DNA from: Planctomycetes bacterium RBG_16_43_13
GTDB lineage: Bacteria; Planctomycetota; MHYJ01
Reading direction: 5' to 3'
Assembly: GCA_001828445.1 (NCBI GenBank)
Contig: MHYJ01000007.1
Coordinates: 1 to 17,399 of the forward strand
DNA: 17,399 nucleotides
In this document: in pieces, positions 1 through 8,172 of the stretch
Layout: each line of letters starts with the position of its first letter
Numbering within the stretch: position 1 is the stretch's first letter
Translations under genes and position numbers: made by a program
Notes under the pieces: generated by a model
The model's database searches: none
What the model saw: the letters and a program-made list of their open reading frames with translations, nothing else
What the model was told of the DNA's origin: nothing

Positions 1-650
1 CACCACTGGAGGATCCAGCTAATCCGGCGGCGACTCCAAATCCATCGAAGGCGCCGTGGTATTTTCTCGGTTTACAGGAGATGCTCGTCTATTTTGACCC
101 GTGGATTGCTGGGGTAGTTCTACCAAGTTTAATTATATCAGGACTTATTATCATACCGTTTGTTGACAAAAACCCTAAAGGCGTTGGATATTATACATTG
201 AAAGAAAGGCCATTTGCTATAACTACGTATCTATTCGGTTTCATAGTATTGTGGGTGTTATTGATAATAATGGGGACATTCTTTAGAGGTCCTAACTGGA
301 ACTTCTTCGGTCCGTATGAGTATTGGGACGTCCACAAGGCGCCTTCTTTAGCCAACGTTGACCTCTCAGAATATTTCTGGGTGAAGTGGTTAGGAATAGC
401 ACGACCCGCAAACATATTACTAAGGGAATTACCCGGGTTTGTGCTCGTTATAGGGTATTTCCTCGTTTTACCTCCTCTTCTTGCAGGAACGGTATTTAAG
501 AAGATATATAAGCAGATAGGTTTTATGAGGTATAATCTGTTGATTATGCACCTTATTGTTATGTTAAGTATGATAATAAAGATGGTGGCGCGTTGGGGAT
601 TTAACCTGAAATATGTGATTTCTATACCAGAGTACTTCTTCAATATTTGA
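1..650 (+). CDS. Cytochrome b C-terminal (PetD/subunit IV-like) protein, 5' partial
   Basis: This is the 3' part of a membrane subunit of a cytochrome bc-type quinol:electron acceptor oxidoreductase. The reading frame is open from base 3 to the TGA at 648-650 (215 residues visible). It opens with a PLEDPANP...TPNPSKAPWYFL stretch, which matches the conserved start of the cytochrome b C-terminal domain / b6f subunit IV near the quinol site. The ATG at 81 is therefore internal and the true start lies before the window. Four hydrophobic segments follow, roughly at 110-165, 220-285, 430-490 and 530-590, one more than plain PetD. A GPNWNFFGPYEYWD stretch sits between the second and third. The next gene starts 7 bases downstream and its Shine-Dalgarno overlaps this stop codon, so the two are translationally linked. 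The heme-b/N-terminal half and the Rieske protein are expected upstream, outside the window. Confidence 0.9.
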   Translation, partial: PLEDPANPAATPNPSKAPWYFLGLQEMLVYFDPWIAGVVLPSLIISGLIIIPFVDKNPKGVGYYTLKERPFAITTYLFGFIVLWVLLIIMGTFFRGPNWNFFGPYEYWDVHKAPSLANVDLSEYFWVKWLGIARPANILLRELPGFVLVIGYFLVLPPLLAGTVFKKIYKQIGFMRYNLLIMHLIVMLSMIIKMVARWGFNLKYVISIPEYFFNI

Positions 651-657
651 GGTATAA

Positions 658-3600
658 ATGGCAGAGCAGGTGGCACTACAGGAAAAGGCAGAGGGTAGTA
701 GTCAATCAAAGGATACAAAGAAAAAACCACAGGGTGCTGACCCTGGCGAGTATTTCTATAATCAGAGGAATCTACACATCGTATTTTTTGTTAGTTGCCT
801 CTTGATGTTTTTAGGATACTTGCTAATTATATATTTTGATTATAAGCGCGAATGGAAGGTATATCAGGAGAAGTTTTACGATATGGAGATTGCTAAGGTA
901 ACGTATGAGAAAGAGAGGGTAGATGCGGTTCTTAGAAACGAAGAGAATAAGAAAAAGCTCGACGAACTAAACAACGCATTAAAACAAGCAAACGCTAATT
1001 TAGATAAACCGGTAGTCATACGCTATGATGGTATAGATAAAAACGTCGTGTATAGCGAGCTTAAGAAAGAGAGAGAGAGTATAGAGGCAGACCTATATAA
1101 TAAACAACAACTATATAATTTCGCAAAGGGGGACTATCAATCTATAAAGTATGAATATGAAGAGGCGAGCCATCTATATGAAGAGGCGGAAAAACAACAG
1201 GACCGTCGTCTGCCGTCTTTTGAGGCGACTTATTTGAATAAGAAAAAGGCGTTTGAGGAAGTAGTAGGTATAGTAAATAAGAAAAAAGCAGAATTCGATG
1301 AAGTCGATAAGAAGGCGAAGACGTTGGATGAACAGATGGATATGGTTCTATCCAAACAAAAGGAATTAAAAGCAATGGTGGCCAAGATTACGGAGGATAG
1401 GGATGCTATACAGCTTCGTATTGATAAAGAAGGGCGTAACTTTGCAAACATAGTAAGGAATGCTCCTATTATTGAGATGTTTTCACCATCTATAAAGGTC
1501 CAACAAGTAATGCTCCCAAATTTACTTGATGAGTTTCACTTTACCAAGGTAGCAAAGGTTGATAGATGCCAGACCTGTCATATGGGTATATCTAATCTCT
1601 CCTATGAGGTGGATGAGAAAATAGGTGAGTTTAAGGACAGCTTTATCTCTAAATATTTCAAAGAGAAGTTTAGTAATGAGGATGATAGAAAGAAATATAC
1701 AATGTTATTTAAGGCGCATCCTCGTTTGGATTTGTATGTTTCAAGTTCATCTAAACATCCTATAGATAGGTTTGGATGTACTGTATGTCATGAGGGTGAT
1801 GGCCGCTCTACTGAGTTTGGCTGGGCTGTTCATACGCCAGATAGTGAGGAACAAGAAAAAGAGTGGAAGCGGCGGAATAAGGACTATGAGCATCGCCATC
1901 TTTGGGATGCACCAATGTTGCCGAGAAAGCATATCTATTCTTCCTGTCGTAAATGCCATAGTGGAGAGGTAGAGATAGCTACCGCTGATGATTATAACAA
2001 AGGTATGCTCTTATTCGAAAGAGCGGGTTGCTATGCCTGTCATAAAACAGAGGGATATGCTATATTCCAAGGTGCTGAGGAGGATAAACGTAAGCTTTCA
2101 GATAATGAACAGAAGAACTATTACCGCCGTCCGGGTCCAAACCTTAAATTTATAAAAGATAAGGTTTCCGAAGAATGGGCATTTAAGTGGATGAAAGACC
2201 CTAAGGGCTTTCGCCCAACTACCAGGATGCCTAAGTTTTTTGAGCAGACCAACTCCCGTGGCAAGGATATAGAGGATGTTATTGCGTCTTCTATGGTTAA
2301 GTATATATTCAATCTTTCAGGGAGTCGTAGCTATCCTGATATATCTTTAGGAGGTGATGTAAAAAAAGGAGAGGAGTTAGTTCAGGCGCTTGGTTGTCGT
2401 GCCTGTCATATAGTAGGGGCTGGCGAAGATAGAATATATGACCCAGCAAAAGGCGATAGTGCATATCTATCTGAATTTGGTCCAAACCTGAATAATGTTG
2501 GTAGCAAGCTAAATAAGAAGTGGCTGTATAATTGGCTGAAAGAGCCAGAGCATTACTGGAAAGATACCCGTATGCCAAGTTTACGCCTTACAGATGAGGA
2601 AGCACTTAATATTAGCGAGTATCTTCTCACATTGAAAAGTAACACATTTGACAAAAAACCTGGTGTGCCATCCCTGAATGAAAATGTCCTGAATAATCTT
2701 GTTCTTGAGCAATTACAGCTTCGAATGCCGGTGGTAGATGCAGAAGGTAAATTAGAGGTTATGAATACCACTGATAAGGAACTTTATTTAGGTGAGAAGA
2801 TGGTGGTAAATTATTATGGTTGCTATGCTTGCCACGAGCTTAAGGGGTTTGAAAAACTGCCCGGCATAGGTGTAGAGCTATCTGGTTCACAGGCGATAGG
2901 AAGTAAAGCCGTAAATAAGTTTGACTTTGGGAATATGTCCATACATAAGGGTGGTCATATACCAGAGACAAGGTACAACTGGCTATTTAACAAGTTGAAT
3001 AATCCTCGTATATATGATACCGGTAAACTTGAATCTACGCTTCCTACTGACCTTTTGAGGATGCCTAATTTCGGATTTACTGATTCAGAGGCAAGACACC
3101 TCGTTACCTTTCTTATGAGTATGACCACGCATGAGCTATCGAAGGAAAATCTCAAGGAGCTTTCTCCTGATGAAGGTGCACTAAATAGAGGCAGACGAAT
3201 AATACGCGACAGCAATTGTAAGGCGTGTCATCGTTTTAGTTTGAATACATTTGTTGTGGATGCAGACGAGGTAGTTCTAAATAAGGATAAAGGAACTGTA
3301 TCAGTGAACAGCAAACAGGTTGCCTTCGAGGCAAAGCTGAAGTTAGAGGACGACGAGAATTATTACATAGATTGGGCAATAGGCCACTCTACGTTAAAAC
3401 TGCCTGTAATATGGGATGATGCTACTAATAGGTATAAGGTCGTCTTTTATGACGAGAATACTAAAAGGTATTATAAAGATTTCAGTGTATCTAAGGATGA
3501 GAAAACAGGTAAAGTTATTAACGTTACGCCCATCTATCTAAGTAAAGATGACTTGGAAACAGCTATCCAATATCCTATACCGAAAAAGCAGGTCAGGAAA

Positions 3601-4296
3601 GTTCTACCGCCGGATGGTGGGGAGATTTTTAATCATATTTTGAGGTATAAAGCAGTAAAGGCAGGTAAAGACCCTAATAATCCAGCAGACCTACTGGGGT
3701 TTGAGACAAAACTGCCGCCACTTCTAAGGACTGAGGGTAGGAAAGTCCAGACGCAGTGGCTATTTAATTTCTTAAAGAATCCATCGGATATTAGGCCAAA
3801 TCTAAGTAATAATACAGACATCAATATTCGTATGCCCACCTTTGGCTTTACAGATGAGGAGGCAGTTTCACTTACAAGATACTTCTCGGCAGTGGATAGG
3901 GAGGGATATCCATATACCTATATAGAGGAAAGGGGCGACCGCTACTTTTTAGGTAGGAAACCGCAGATAGAGATAGCTAAAAAGTTTGTAGAAGATAATT
4001 GTGTGAAGTGTCACTACTACGCTGGTAAAGAGCCGCCTGGCGGGGAGGACCGCAATAACTGGGGGCCTGACCTTGATAAATCAGAACAGCGTCTGAGTCC
4101 ATTATGGTTAGATGCATGGTTTACTAACCCTGCTTTGATATATCCCGGTACTACAATGCCACGACCTGAGTTACCCGGCTCGACTGAGGAAGAGCAACGT
4201 AACTTTAGAAAGGCGATGACTGACTACCTGATGAATTTTCATAGATACGACCATACCCAACCTATTCAGCAATCTACACAACAACAGGGTAAGTAA
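658..4296 (+). CDS. Membrane-anchored octaheme cytochrome c of a bc-type complex
   Basis: The protein has 1212 residues and probably passes electrons from the bc complex to periplasmic acceptors. A short charged N-terminus is followed by one membrane segment (about 40-60, acting as an uncleaved signal anchor) and a long charged coiled coil (about 66-265). Eight CxxCH heme sites follow, with first Cys at 304, 374, 430, 458, 580, 722, 854 and 1115. The first three lie in a compact N-terminal domain without an obvious Met ligand. The last five look like class I cytochrome c modules, each with a later Met in an RMP-type motif (Met524, 639, 802, 1059, 1167). Between heme 7 and Met1059 there is an extra segment of about 110 residues (roughly 862-975). 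GAGG at 649-652 serves as the ribosome site for the ATG at 658. The gene follows the cytochrome b C-terminal gene directly. Planctomycetes carry similar large cytochromes beside split cytochrome b; that link is from memory of the family. Confidence 0.9.
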   Translation: MAEQVALQEKAEGSSQSKDTKKKPQGADPGEYFYNQRNLHIVFFVSCLLMFLGYLLIIYFDYKREWKVYQEKFYDMEIAKVTYEKERVDAVLRNEENKKKLDELNNALKQANANLDKPVVIRYDGIDKNVVYSELKKERESIEADLYNKQQLYNFAKGDYQSIKYEYEEASHLYEEAEKQQDRRLPSFEATYLNKKKAFEEVVGIVNKKKAEFDEVDKKAKTLDEQMDMVLSKQKELKAMVAKITEDRDAIQLRIDKEGRNFANIVRNAPIIEMFSPSIKVQQVMLPNLLDEFHFTKVAKVDRCQTCHMGISNLSYEVDEKIGEFKDSFISKYFKEKFSNEDDRKKYTMLFKAHPRLDLYVSSSSKHPIDRFGCTVCHEGDGRSTEFGWAVHTPDSEEQEKEWKRRNKDYEHRHLWDAPMLPRKHIYSSCRKCHSGEVEIATADDYNKGMLLFERAGCYACHKTEGYAIFQGAEEDKRKLSDNEQKNYYRRPGPNLKFIKDKVSEEWAFKWMKDPKGFRPTTRMPKFFEQTNSRGKDIEDVIASSMVKYIFNLSGSRSYPDISLGGDVKKGEELVQALGCRACHIVGAGEDRIYDPAKGDSAYLSEFGPNLNNVGSKLNKKWLYNWLKEPEHYWKDTRMPSLRLTDEEALNISEYLLTLKSNTFDKKPGVPSLNENVLNNLVLEQLQLRMPVVDAEGKLEVMNTTDKELYLGEKMVVNYYGCYACHELKGFEKLPGIGVELSGSQAIGSKAVNKFDFGNMSIHKGGHIPETRYNWLFNKLNNPRIYDTGKLESTLPTDLLRMPNFGFTDSEARHLVTFLMSMTTHELSKENLKELSPDEGALNRGRRIIRDSNCKACHRFSLNTFVVDADEVVLNKDKGTVSVNSKQVAFEAKLKLEDDENYYIDWAIGHSTLKLPVIWDDATNRYKVVFYDENTKRYYKDFSVSKDEKTGKVINVTPIYLSKDDLETAIQYPIPKKQVRKVLPPDGGEIFNHILRYKAVKAGKDPNNPADLLGFETKLPPLLRTEGRKVQTQWLFNFLKNPSDIRPNLSNNTDINIRMPTFGFTDEEAVSLTRYFSAVDREGYPYTYIEERGDRYFLGRKPQIEIAKKFVEDNCVKCHYYAGKEPPGGEDRNNWGPDLDKSEQRLSPLWLDAWFTNPALIYPGTTMPRPELPGSTEEEQRNFRKAMTDYLMNFHRYDHTQPIQQSTQQQGK

Positions 4297-4303
4297 CTTT
4301 TTC

Positions 4304-4332
4304 TTTACAATTTATCTTATACTAATTACTAT
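4304..4332 (+). promoter_or_regulatory. Candidate sigma-70-like promoter for the SDR gene
   Basis: TTTACA (4304-4309) is separated by 17 bases from TACTAT (4327-4332). The predicted transcription start is near 4339, only about four bases before the ATG at 4343, and no Shine-Dalgarno is visible. The -10 match is only 4 of 6 in AT-rich DNA, so this is a weak call on its own. It gains some weight from the same geometry at 8173 and 13543. Confidence 0.4.
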
Positions 4333-4342
4333 TCATTAAGTT

Positions 4343-5308
4343 ATGCGATATCTTATTACTGGTGGGGCAGGATTTATTGGTTCACATCTATCAGAGGCAC
4401 TACTTGCCAAAGGTGATGAGGTATATATAATAGATGACCTATCTACTGGTAGCATAGAGAATATAGAGCATCTAAAGAAAAATAAGAATTTCCACTACAC
4501 AATAGATACTATCTTTAATGAACCCCTTACAGCTGAACTGATAGATAGGTGCGATATCGTCTTTCACCTCGCTGCTGCAGTAGGTGTGATGCTTATAGTG
4601 GAAAGTCCCGTAAAGACGATAGAAACGAATATTGGTGGAACCGAGCTTGTCTTACGTAACGCTGCTAAAAAGAAGAAACAGGTGGTAATAGCATCAACAT
4701 CCGAAGTATATGGAAAGTCAACTAAGATACCTTTTAGTGAAGATGATGATTTAGTTATGGGGCCAACGACTAAGGGGCGTTGGAGTTATGCCTGCTCGAA
4801 GGCAGTAGATGAGTTTTTGTCTCTCTCTTATTGGAAGGAGAGAAAATTGCCTACTGTAGTAGTTCGCCTATTTAATACAGTTGGTCCAAGGCAGACAGGC
4901 AGGTATGGTATGGTTATACCGCGCTTTGTAAAGCAGGCAATCTCAGGTGAGCCAATAACCGTCTATGGCGATGGCAGGCAATCTCGGTGTTTTGGCTATG
5001 TAACCGATGTTGTTGGCGCATTAGTAAAACTCATAGAGAATCAGAAGGCATACGGGCAGGTGTTTAACGTTGGCAATGATGAGGAAATTACAATAGATAA
5101 TCTTGCTAAACTTATTAAGAAGAAAACAGAAACAAAATCTGCGATAAAATACATACCTTATGATGAGGCGTATGAAGAGGGCTTTGAAGATATGAATCGC
5201 CGCGTCCCAGACCTTCGTAAGATAAAAGCACTAATAGGTTATAAACCCACAATCGGAATAGACCGAATTTTGGATAAAGTGATAGAGTATTTTAGGAAAG
5301 TTAATTAA
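4343..5308 (+). CDS. NAD-dependent sugar-nucleotide epimerase/dehydratase (extended SDR)
   Basis: A 321-residue cytoplasmic enzyme of the extended short-chain dehydrogenase family, acting on a nucleotide-activated sugar. The Rossmann NAD motif GGAGFIGSH is at residues 7-15. The catalytic Ser/Thr lies in STSEVYG (119-120) and the YxxxK pair is Tyr149/Lys153 in WSYACSK. A RLFNTVGPRQTGRYG segment and a VYGDGRQSRCF segment form the substrate side, as in UDP-glucose 4-epimerase, UDP-glucuronate decarboxylase and GDP-mannose 4,6-dehydratase relatives. I cannot tell which reaction it performs from the sequence. Length is normal for the family. The start has no clear Shine-Dalgarno. The RmlC-like gene 31 bases downstream suggests both supply an unusual or deoxy sugar for a surface glycan. 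No functional link to the respiratory genes upstream is evident. Confidence 0.9.
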   Translation: MRYLITGGAGFIGSHLSEALLAKGDEVYIIDDLSTGSIENIEHLKKNKNFHYTIDTIFNEPLTAELIDRCDIVFHLAAAVGVMLIVESPVKTIETNIGGTELVLRNAAKKKKQVVIASTSEVYGKSTKIPFSEDDDLVMGPTTKGRWSYACSKAVDEFLSLSYWKERKLPTVVVRLFNTVGPRQTGRYGMVIPRFVKQAISGEPITVYGDGRQSRCFGYVTDVVGALVKLIENQKAYGQVFNVGNDEEITIDNLAKLIKKKTETKSAIKYIPYDEAYEEGFEDMNRRVPDLRKIKALIGYKPTIGIDRILDKVIEYFRKVN

Positions 5309-5339
5309 TGTGTAGTATTCGACTGTAGTGGAGGAATAT

Positions 5340-5795
5340 ATGATAGATGGTGTGAAAGTAAAGGAGATGAAGCCAATAGCGGACGAACGTGGTATGGTTA
5401 TGGAGATTTTGAGAGGTGATGATGCCATATTCAAAAAGTTTGGGCAGGTGTATATGACTACCGCCTACCCCAGTGTGGTAAAGGGTTGGCACTATCACAA
5501 GGTGCAATCAGACAATTTTGCTTGTCTAAAAGGTATGGTTAAGCTGGTGCTTTATGATTCAAGAGAGAAGTCGCCAACCAAGGGGAAAATCGACGAATTT
5601 TTTATAGGTGTTAGAAGGAATATACTTGTTCAGATACCCCCCGGCGTGTATCACGGATTCAAGTGCGTAGGCGAAAATGAGGCGATAATGATAAACATAC
5701 CGACAGAGGTCTACAATCATAGTAAGCCCGACGAATATCGCCTCCCTTGGAATGACCCGTCTATCCCGTATAATTGGGATAGGCAGAACGGATAA
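5340..5795 (+). CDS. RmlC-like cupin, dTDP-4-dehydrorhamnose 3,5-epimerase family
   Basis: A 151-residue cupin resembling dTDP-4-keto-6-deoxysugar 3,5-epimerases. Visible marks are WHYHK (the HxH region of the active site), a GxxKLVLYD strand, QIPPGVYHGFKCVG (the typical second cupin motif, holding the His of the barrel) and the closing EVYNHSKPDEYRLPWNDP, which parallels the Y...E...W-DDP end of RmlC. It is shorter than classical RmlC (about 180 residues), so it may be a divergent member with another substrate. I chose the ATG at 5340 because GGAGG at 5330-5334 sits five bases before it. An in-frame GTG at 5328 would lie inside and upstream of that ribosome site. The gene follows the SDR gene by 31 bases with no terminator between them and is probably co-transcribed. 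No other rml genes are in the window. Confidence 0.85.
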   Translation: MIDGVKVKEMKPIADERGMVMEILRGDDAIFKKFGQVYMTTAYPSVVKGWHYHKVQSDNFACLKGMVKLVLYDSREKSPTKGKIDEFFIGVRRNILVQIPPGVYHGFKCVGENEAIMINIPTEVYNHSKPDEYRLPWNDPSIPYNWDRQNG

Positions 5796-5832
5796 TAGAT
5801 ACTTTATATAAATGCCGATTTATTTAATATAA

Positions 5833-5854
5833 GGTAAATATTTTTTCGTTTACC
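5833..5854. repeat. Small inverted repeat upstream of a -35 box
   Basis: GGTAAA (5833-5838) and TTTACC (5849-5854) form a six-base inverted repeat around a ten-base AT spacer, ending two bases before the TTGACA at 5857. The position would suit an operator, but the repeat is short and the region very AT-rich, so chance is possible. Confidence 0.25.
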
Positions 5855-5856
5855 AC

Positions 5857-5884
5857 TTGACAACTGCTATATATGTGTTAAACT
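5857..5884 (+). promoter_or_regulatory. Candidate sigma-70-like promoter for the peptidase/HEAT unit
   Basis: A perfect TTGACA (5857-5862) is followed after 16 bases by TAAACT (5879-5884; 4 of 6). Transcription would begin near 5891, giving a short leader that holds the G-rich ribosome site GGGGGGAAAG (about 5898-5907) before the ATG at 5915. It is the only promoter-like element seen in the 119-base gap after the RmlC-like gene. Confidence 0.55.
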
Positions 5885-5914
5885 TTTACTGTAAGTAGGG
5901 GGGAAAGTATATAA

Positions 5915-7159
5915 ATGTATATATTCAAGTGTCCTTACTGTGGTGCGCAGTATAATGTTGCAGGACGTTCCCCTGGAGATGAACTTGAGTGTGTTGGATG
6001 TACAGCTCTTCTCATAGTTCCTGATACGTCTTCTATTACAACAAGCAGGAACGAGTCAATTTTCTTACAAGTTATCAATACTTTGGCGAAACCGAAGTAT
6101 ATTGTAACGGCAGTAGGGGTTATAGTGGTGGCTGTATCAATCTACTTTATAGTATCAGTTTTTGCGGGTAACAAATCATCTGAGCCAACAAAGATACCAA
6201 TTACAGTAATAGACACACCTAACACTAAAGGTGGTAGTGATGAGACAGCTAATCCTAATAAGTCGGTTGATGGGGTTGGAAAGATAGAGACATCTTGGGA
6301 AACACAAATTAGTAGGGCTATAGGGAAATTAAATGAGGAGTTTGGACCTCGATTCTCTACAAATGCTGATAATAAACCATACCTTTTAGCTGTAGAAAGG
6401 AGCGATGCCTACGCTGTGGAGACCATTATGGAAAATTGTAATAAGCTTTTGTCATCACTATATCGTAGTTTCTTTGATGAGTTTGGGAAAGAGTTGAATC
6501 TCTCAGGGGCAGATGGTGTGTTGTTAGTTGTAGTTTTTAGGTCAAGAGAGAGCTTCGATAATTATTTTGTTAACACAAGAAATAAAAGTTTGTCATCTGA
6601 AATGACTGGTGTATACGAGTATAAAAAGAGACGGCTCCTCGTGTATAATAACGCACGGCTCTACTTTAATATACTCCACGAAGGAGCTCATCAGTTAGTG
6701 CATTGCTATGTGCGTAAACCGTTGAGTATGCTGTGGTTACATGAAGGCATTGCATCTTACTTCGAACAGTTTAGCAGAGGAAGTATTGGTGAAATGGTTA
6801 TTAATACAGACGTGAATAAGGAAAGGTTAAATGATGCGAAGGCGGCTATAGCGAGTGATAGGTATGTAAAGTTGGGTGATTTAGTTAGGTTCACTATAGA
6901 TGATTTTTGGGGATGGTATTATTCTAATAAGGATGATGCGGGGAGAATATCAGCTGATGCCAGAGCGTATTATGCGGAGTCGTGGGCACTTGTCTATTTC
7001 CTCAGGAACTATGAAGATGGTAGATTTAAGTCGCAGTTTAATGGATATATGAAAAAAGCGTTAGATGGTGGCGGCGGTTACGAAGATTTTATACGGTCAT
7101 TTGGTAGTATAGAAGAGTTAGAATCCCTCTTCGTAGCTTATATCAAGAAACTCCAATAG
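5915..7159 (+). CDS. Zinc-ribbon, membrane-anchored HExxH peptidase-like protein (DUF1570-like)
   Basis: A 414-residue protein with three parts. Residues 1-36 form a zinc ribbon with CPYC (6-9) and CVGC (26-29). A single membrane helix spans about 62-85. After a Ser/Thr/Asn-rich linker (about 86-125), the C-terminal domain carries HEGAH (255-259), an HExxH zinc-peptidase motif, and a downstream WLHEGIASYFE with Glu277 as the likely third ligand. That pattern is typical of gluzincins and of DUF1570 proteins frequent in planctomycetes. The ribbon should face the cytoplasm and the peptidase domain the periplasm or outside. The substrate is unknown, and peptidase activity is inferred from motifs only. 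The start is well set by a G-rich Shine-Dalgarno and a candidate TTGACA promoter. The HEAT-repeat gene begins at the base after this gene's stop, so the two form one unit. Confidence 0.85.
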   Translation: MYIFKCPYCGAQYNVAGRSPGDELECVGCTALLIVPDTSSITTSRNESIFLQVINTLAKPKYIVTAVGVIVVAVSIYFIVSVFAGNKSSEPTKIPITVIDTPNTKGGSDETANPNKSVDGVGKIETSWETQISRAIGKLNEEFGPRFSTNADNKPYLLAVERSDAYAVETIMENCNKLLSSLYRSFFDEFGKELNLSGADGVLLVVVFRSRESFDNYFVNTRNKSLSSEMTGVYEYKKRRLLVYNNARLYFNILHEGAHQLVHCYVRKPLSMLWLHEGIASYFEQFSRGSIGEMVINTDVNKERLNDAKAAIASDRYVKLGDLVRFTIDDFWGWYYSNKDDAGRISADARAYYAESWALVYFLRNYEDGRFKSQFNGYMKKALDGGGGYEDFIRSFGSIEELESLFVAYIKKLQ

Positions 7160-8131
7160 ATGTCAATCCAAGGGTATATAATTAAGAACGTTGTCTTATC
7201 TTACTTTGTTTTTCTGTTGGCATCTCCTCTTCTCTCACAAGAGAAAGATAGCAAGGATGGGGTCAAGTCACTGATAGAAGAGCTGAAACTTACTGATTAT
7301 GATAAAGCCCAAAAAGCCAAGTTGTTACTTATTGCCAAAGGTGAGATAGTTATACCTCAGCTATTGGATATATTAGCAGATTACTACCCCGGCTTGGAGG
7401 AAAGGATAGAGGAACTTGTAAGTAAGCTATCTGACGAGGAGTGGGCAGAGCGGGATACCGCCACACAGAGAATTATAGCTATAGGTGCAGTAGCTAAACC
7501 ACATTTAGATGTGGTTATAAAAAAGGTGTCACCAGAAATCGCTTGGAGGATAAAGTCCATATTAATAGCGATACAAGAAAACGCTGTAGAGGAAGAGGTA
7601 CAAATTAATGGTCGTAATACCCTTATATGTGAAATACTTGGTGAGATAGGTAACAAAAGTTGTGGTAATCCTTTAATAAAGAAACTGCAGGATAAAGACG
7701 TAAATGTAAGAACTGCATCAGCGGAGGCAATTGGCAAATTAAAGATTACAGATGCTGATGCATCGCTGATTAAAGCATTCGATGTCAAAAAGAATTGGAG
7801 GGAGAAAAGCGTAATAATCTGGTCGCTTGGCAGATTAAAAGCAAAATCTGCAACGCTATTAGTAAAAAAAATACTGGAGGACGTGAATGAAAATTTAGAG
7901 GTAAAAGATAAGTGTTTATTCTTTCTTACTTCCGTAAATACACCTGACAGTATAAAATTAGTTTTAGAACAACTTAATTCAGAAATATCCTACATAAGAG
8001 CGAAGGCGCTGAAATATATTACTGCTATAACTAATGATAGTTTTGGATATGACCCTAATAGCATAACAGAGGAACGAACCAAGGCACTCCAAAAGTTCGA
8101 GACGTGGTGGAAGAAACAGTATAGCCAGTAA
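7160..8131 (+). CDS. Exported HEAT-repeat protein
   Basis: A 323-residue protein with an N-terminal hydrophobic segment (about 10-27) ending in SPLLSQ, consistent with a Sec signal peptide. The rest is alpha-helical, built of HEAT/PBS-lyase-type repeats. A first repeat region (about 35-125) has LSDEEWAERDTATQRI, and a second (about 155-285) has the pattern GEIGNKSCGNPLIKKL and VRTASAEAIGKL. The protein ends in EERTKALQKFETWWKK, an ending I recognise from planctomycete HEAT proteins. Such proteins are usually binding scaffolds; no catalytic motif is seen. The ATG directly follows the TAG of the peptidase-like gene (zero gap) and has no clear Shine-Dalgarno, so it is probably translated by coupling. 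That linkage suggests the two proteins act together at the cell envelope, which is inference. Confidence 0.8.
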   Translation: MSIQGYIIKNVVLSYFVFLLASPLLSQEKDSKDGVKSLIEELKLTDYDKAQKAKLLLIAKGEIVIPQLLDILADYYPGLEERIEELVSKLSDEEWAERDTATQRIIAIGAVAKPHLDVVIKKVSPEIAWRIKSILIAIQENAVEEEVQINGRNTLICEILGEIGNKSCGNPLIKKLQDKDVNVRTASAEAIGKLKITDADASLIKAFDVKKNWREKSVIIWSLGRLKAKSATLLVKKILEDVNENLEVKDKCLFFLTSVNTPDSIKLVLEQLNSEISYIRAKALKYITAITNDSFGYDPNSITEERTKALQKFETWWKKQYSQ

Positions 8132-8136
8132 TTCTA

Positions 8137-8165
8137 TTGCCCCTTCACTTTACACATCTTATAAT
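8137..8165 (+). promoter_or_regulatory. Promoter for aroDE, placing the start at the ATG
   Basis: TTGCCC (8137-8142) and a perfect TATAAT (8160-8165) are 17 bases apart. The predicted transcription start is 8172 and the ATG of aroDE is 8173, so the mRNA would be leaderless; no Shine-Dalgarno is present. The in-frame TTG at 8137, which would extend the protein by 12 residues, is the first half of the -35 element itself. Confidence 0.65.
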
Positions 8166-8172
8166 CCCATCT

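Noticed and set aside
81..650. Gene starting at the ATG at 81
   Set aside because: The frame is open upstream to the window edge and those codons encode the conserved start of the cytochrome b C-terminal domain, so 81 is an internal Met.
191..730. Minus-strand frame opposite the cytochrome b gene
   Set aside because: It is antisense to clearly conserved membrane protein sequence and has no start context.
4297..4342. Terminator between the cytochrome and SDR genes
   Set aside because: The gap is AT-rich but contains no stem with a T-run.
5328..5339. GTG start for the RmlC-like gene
   Set aside because: It overlaps the GGAGG ribosome site that is correctly spaced for the ATG at 5340.
8137..8172. 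TTG start extending aroDE by 12 residues
   Set aside because: The bases form the -35 and spacer of a good promoter, and the extension is not part of the dehydroquinase fold.
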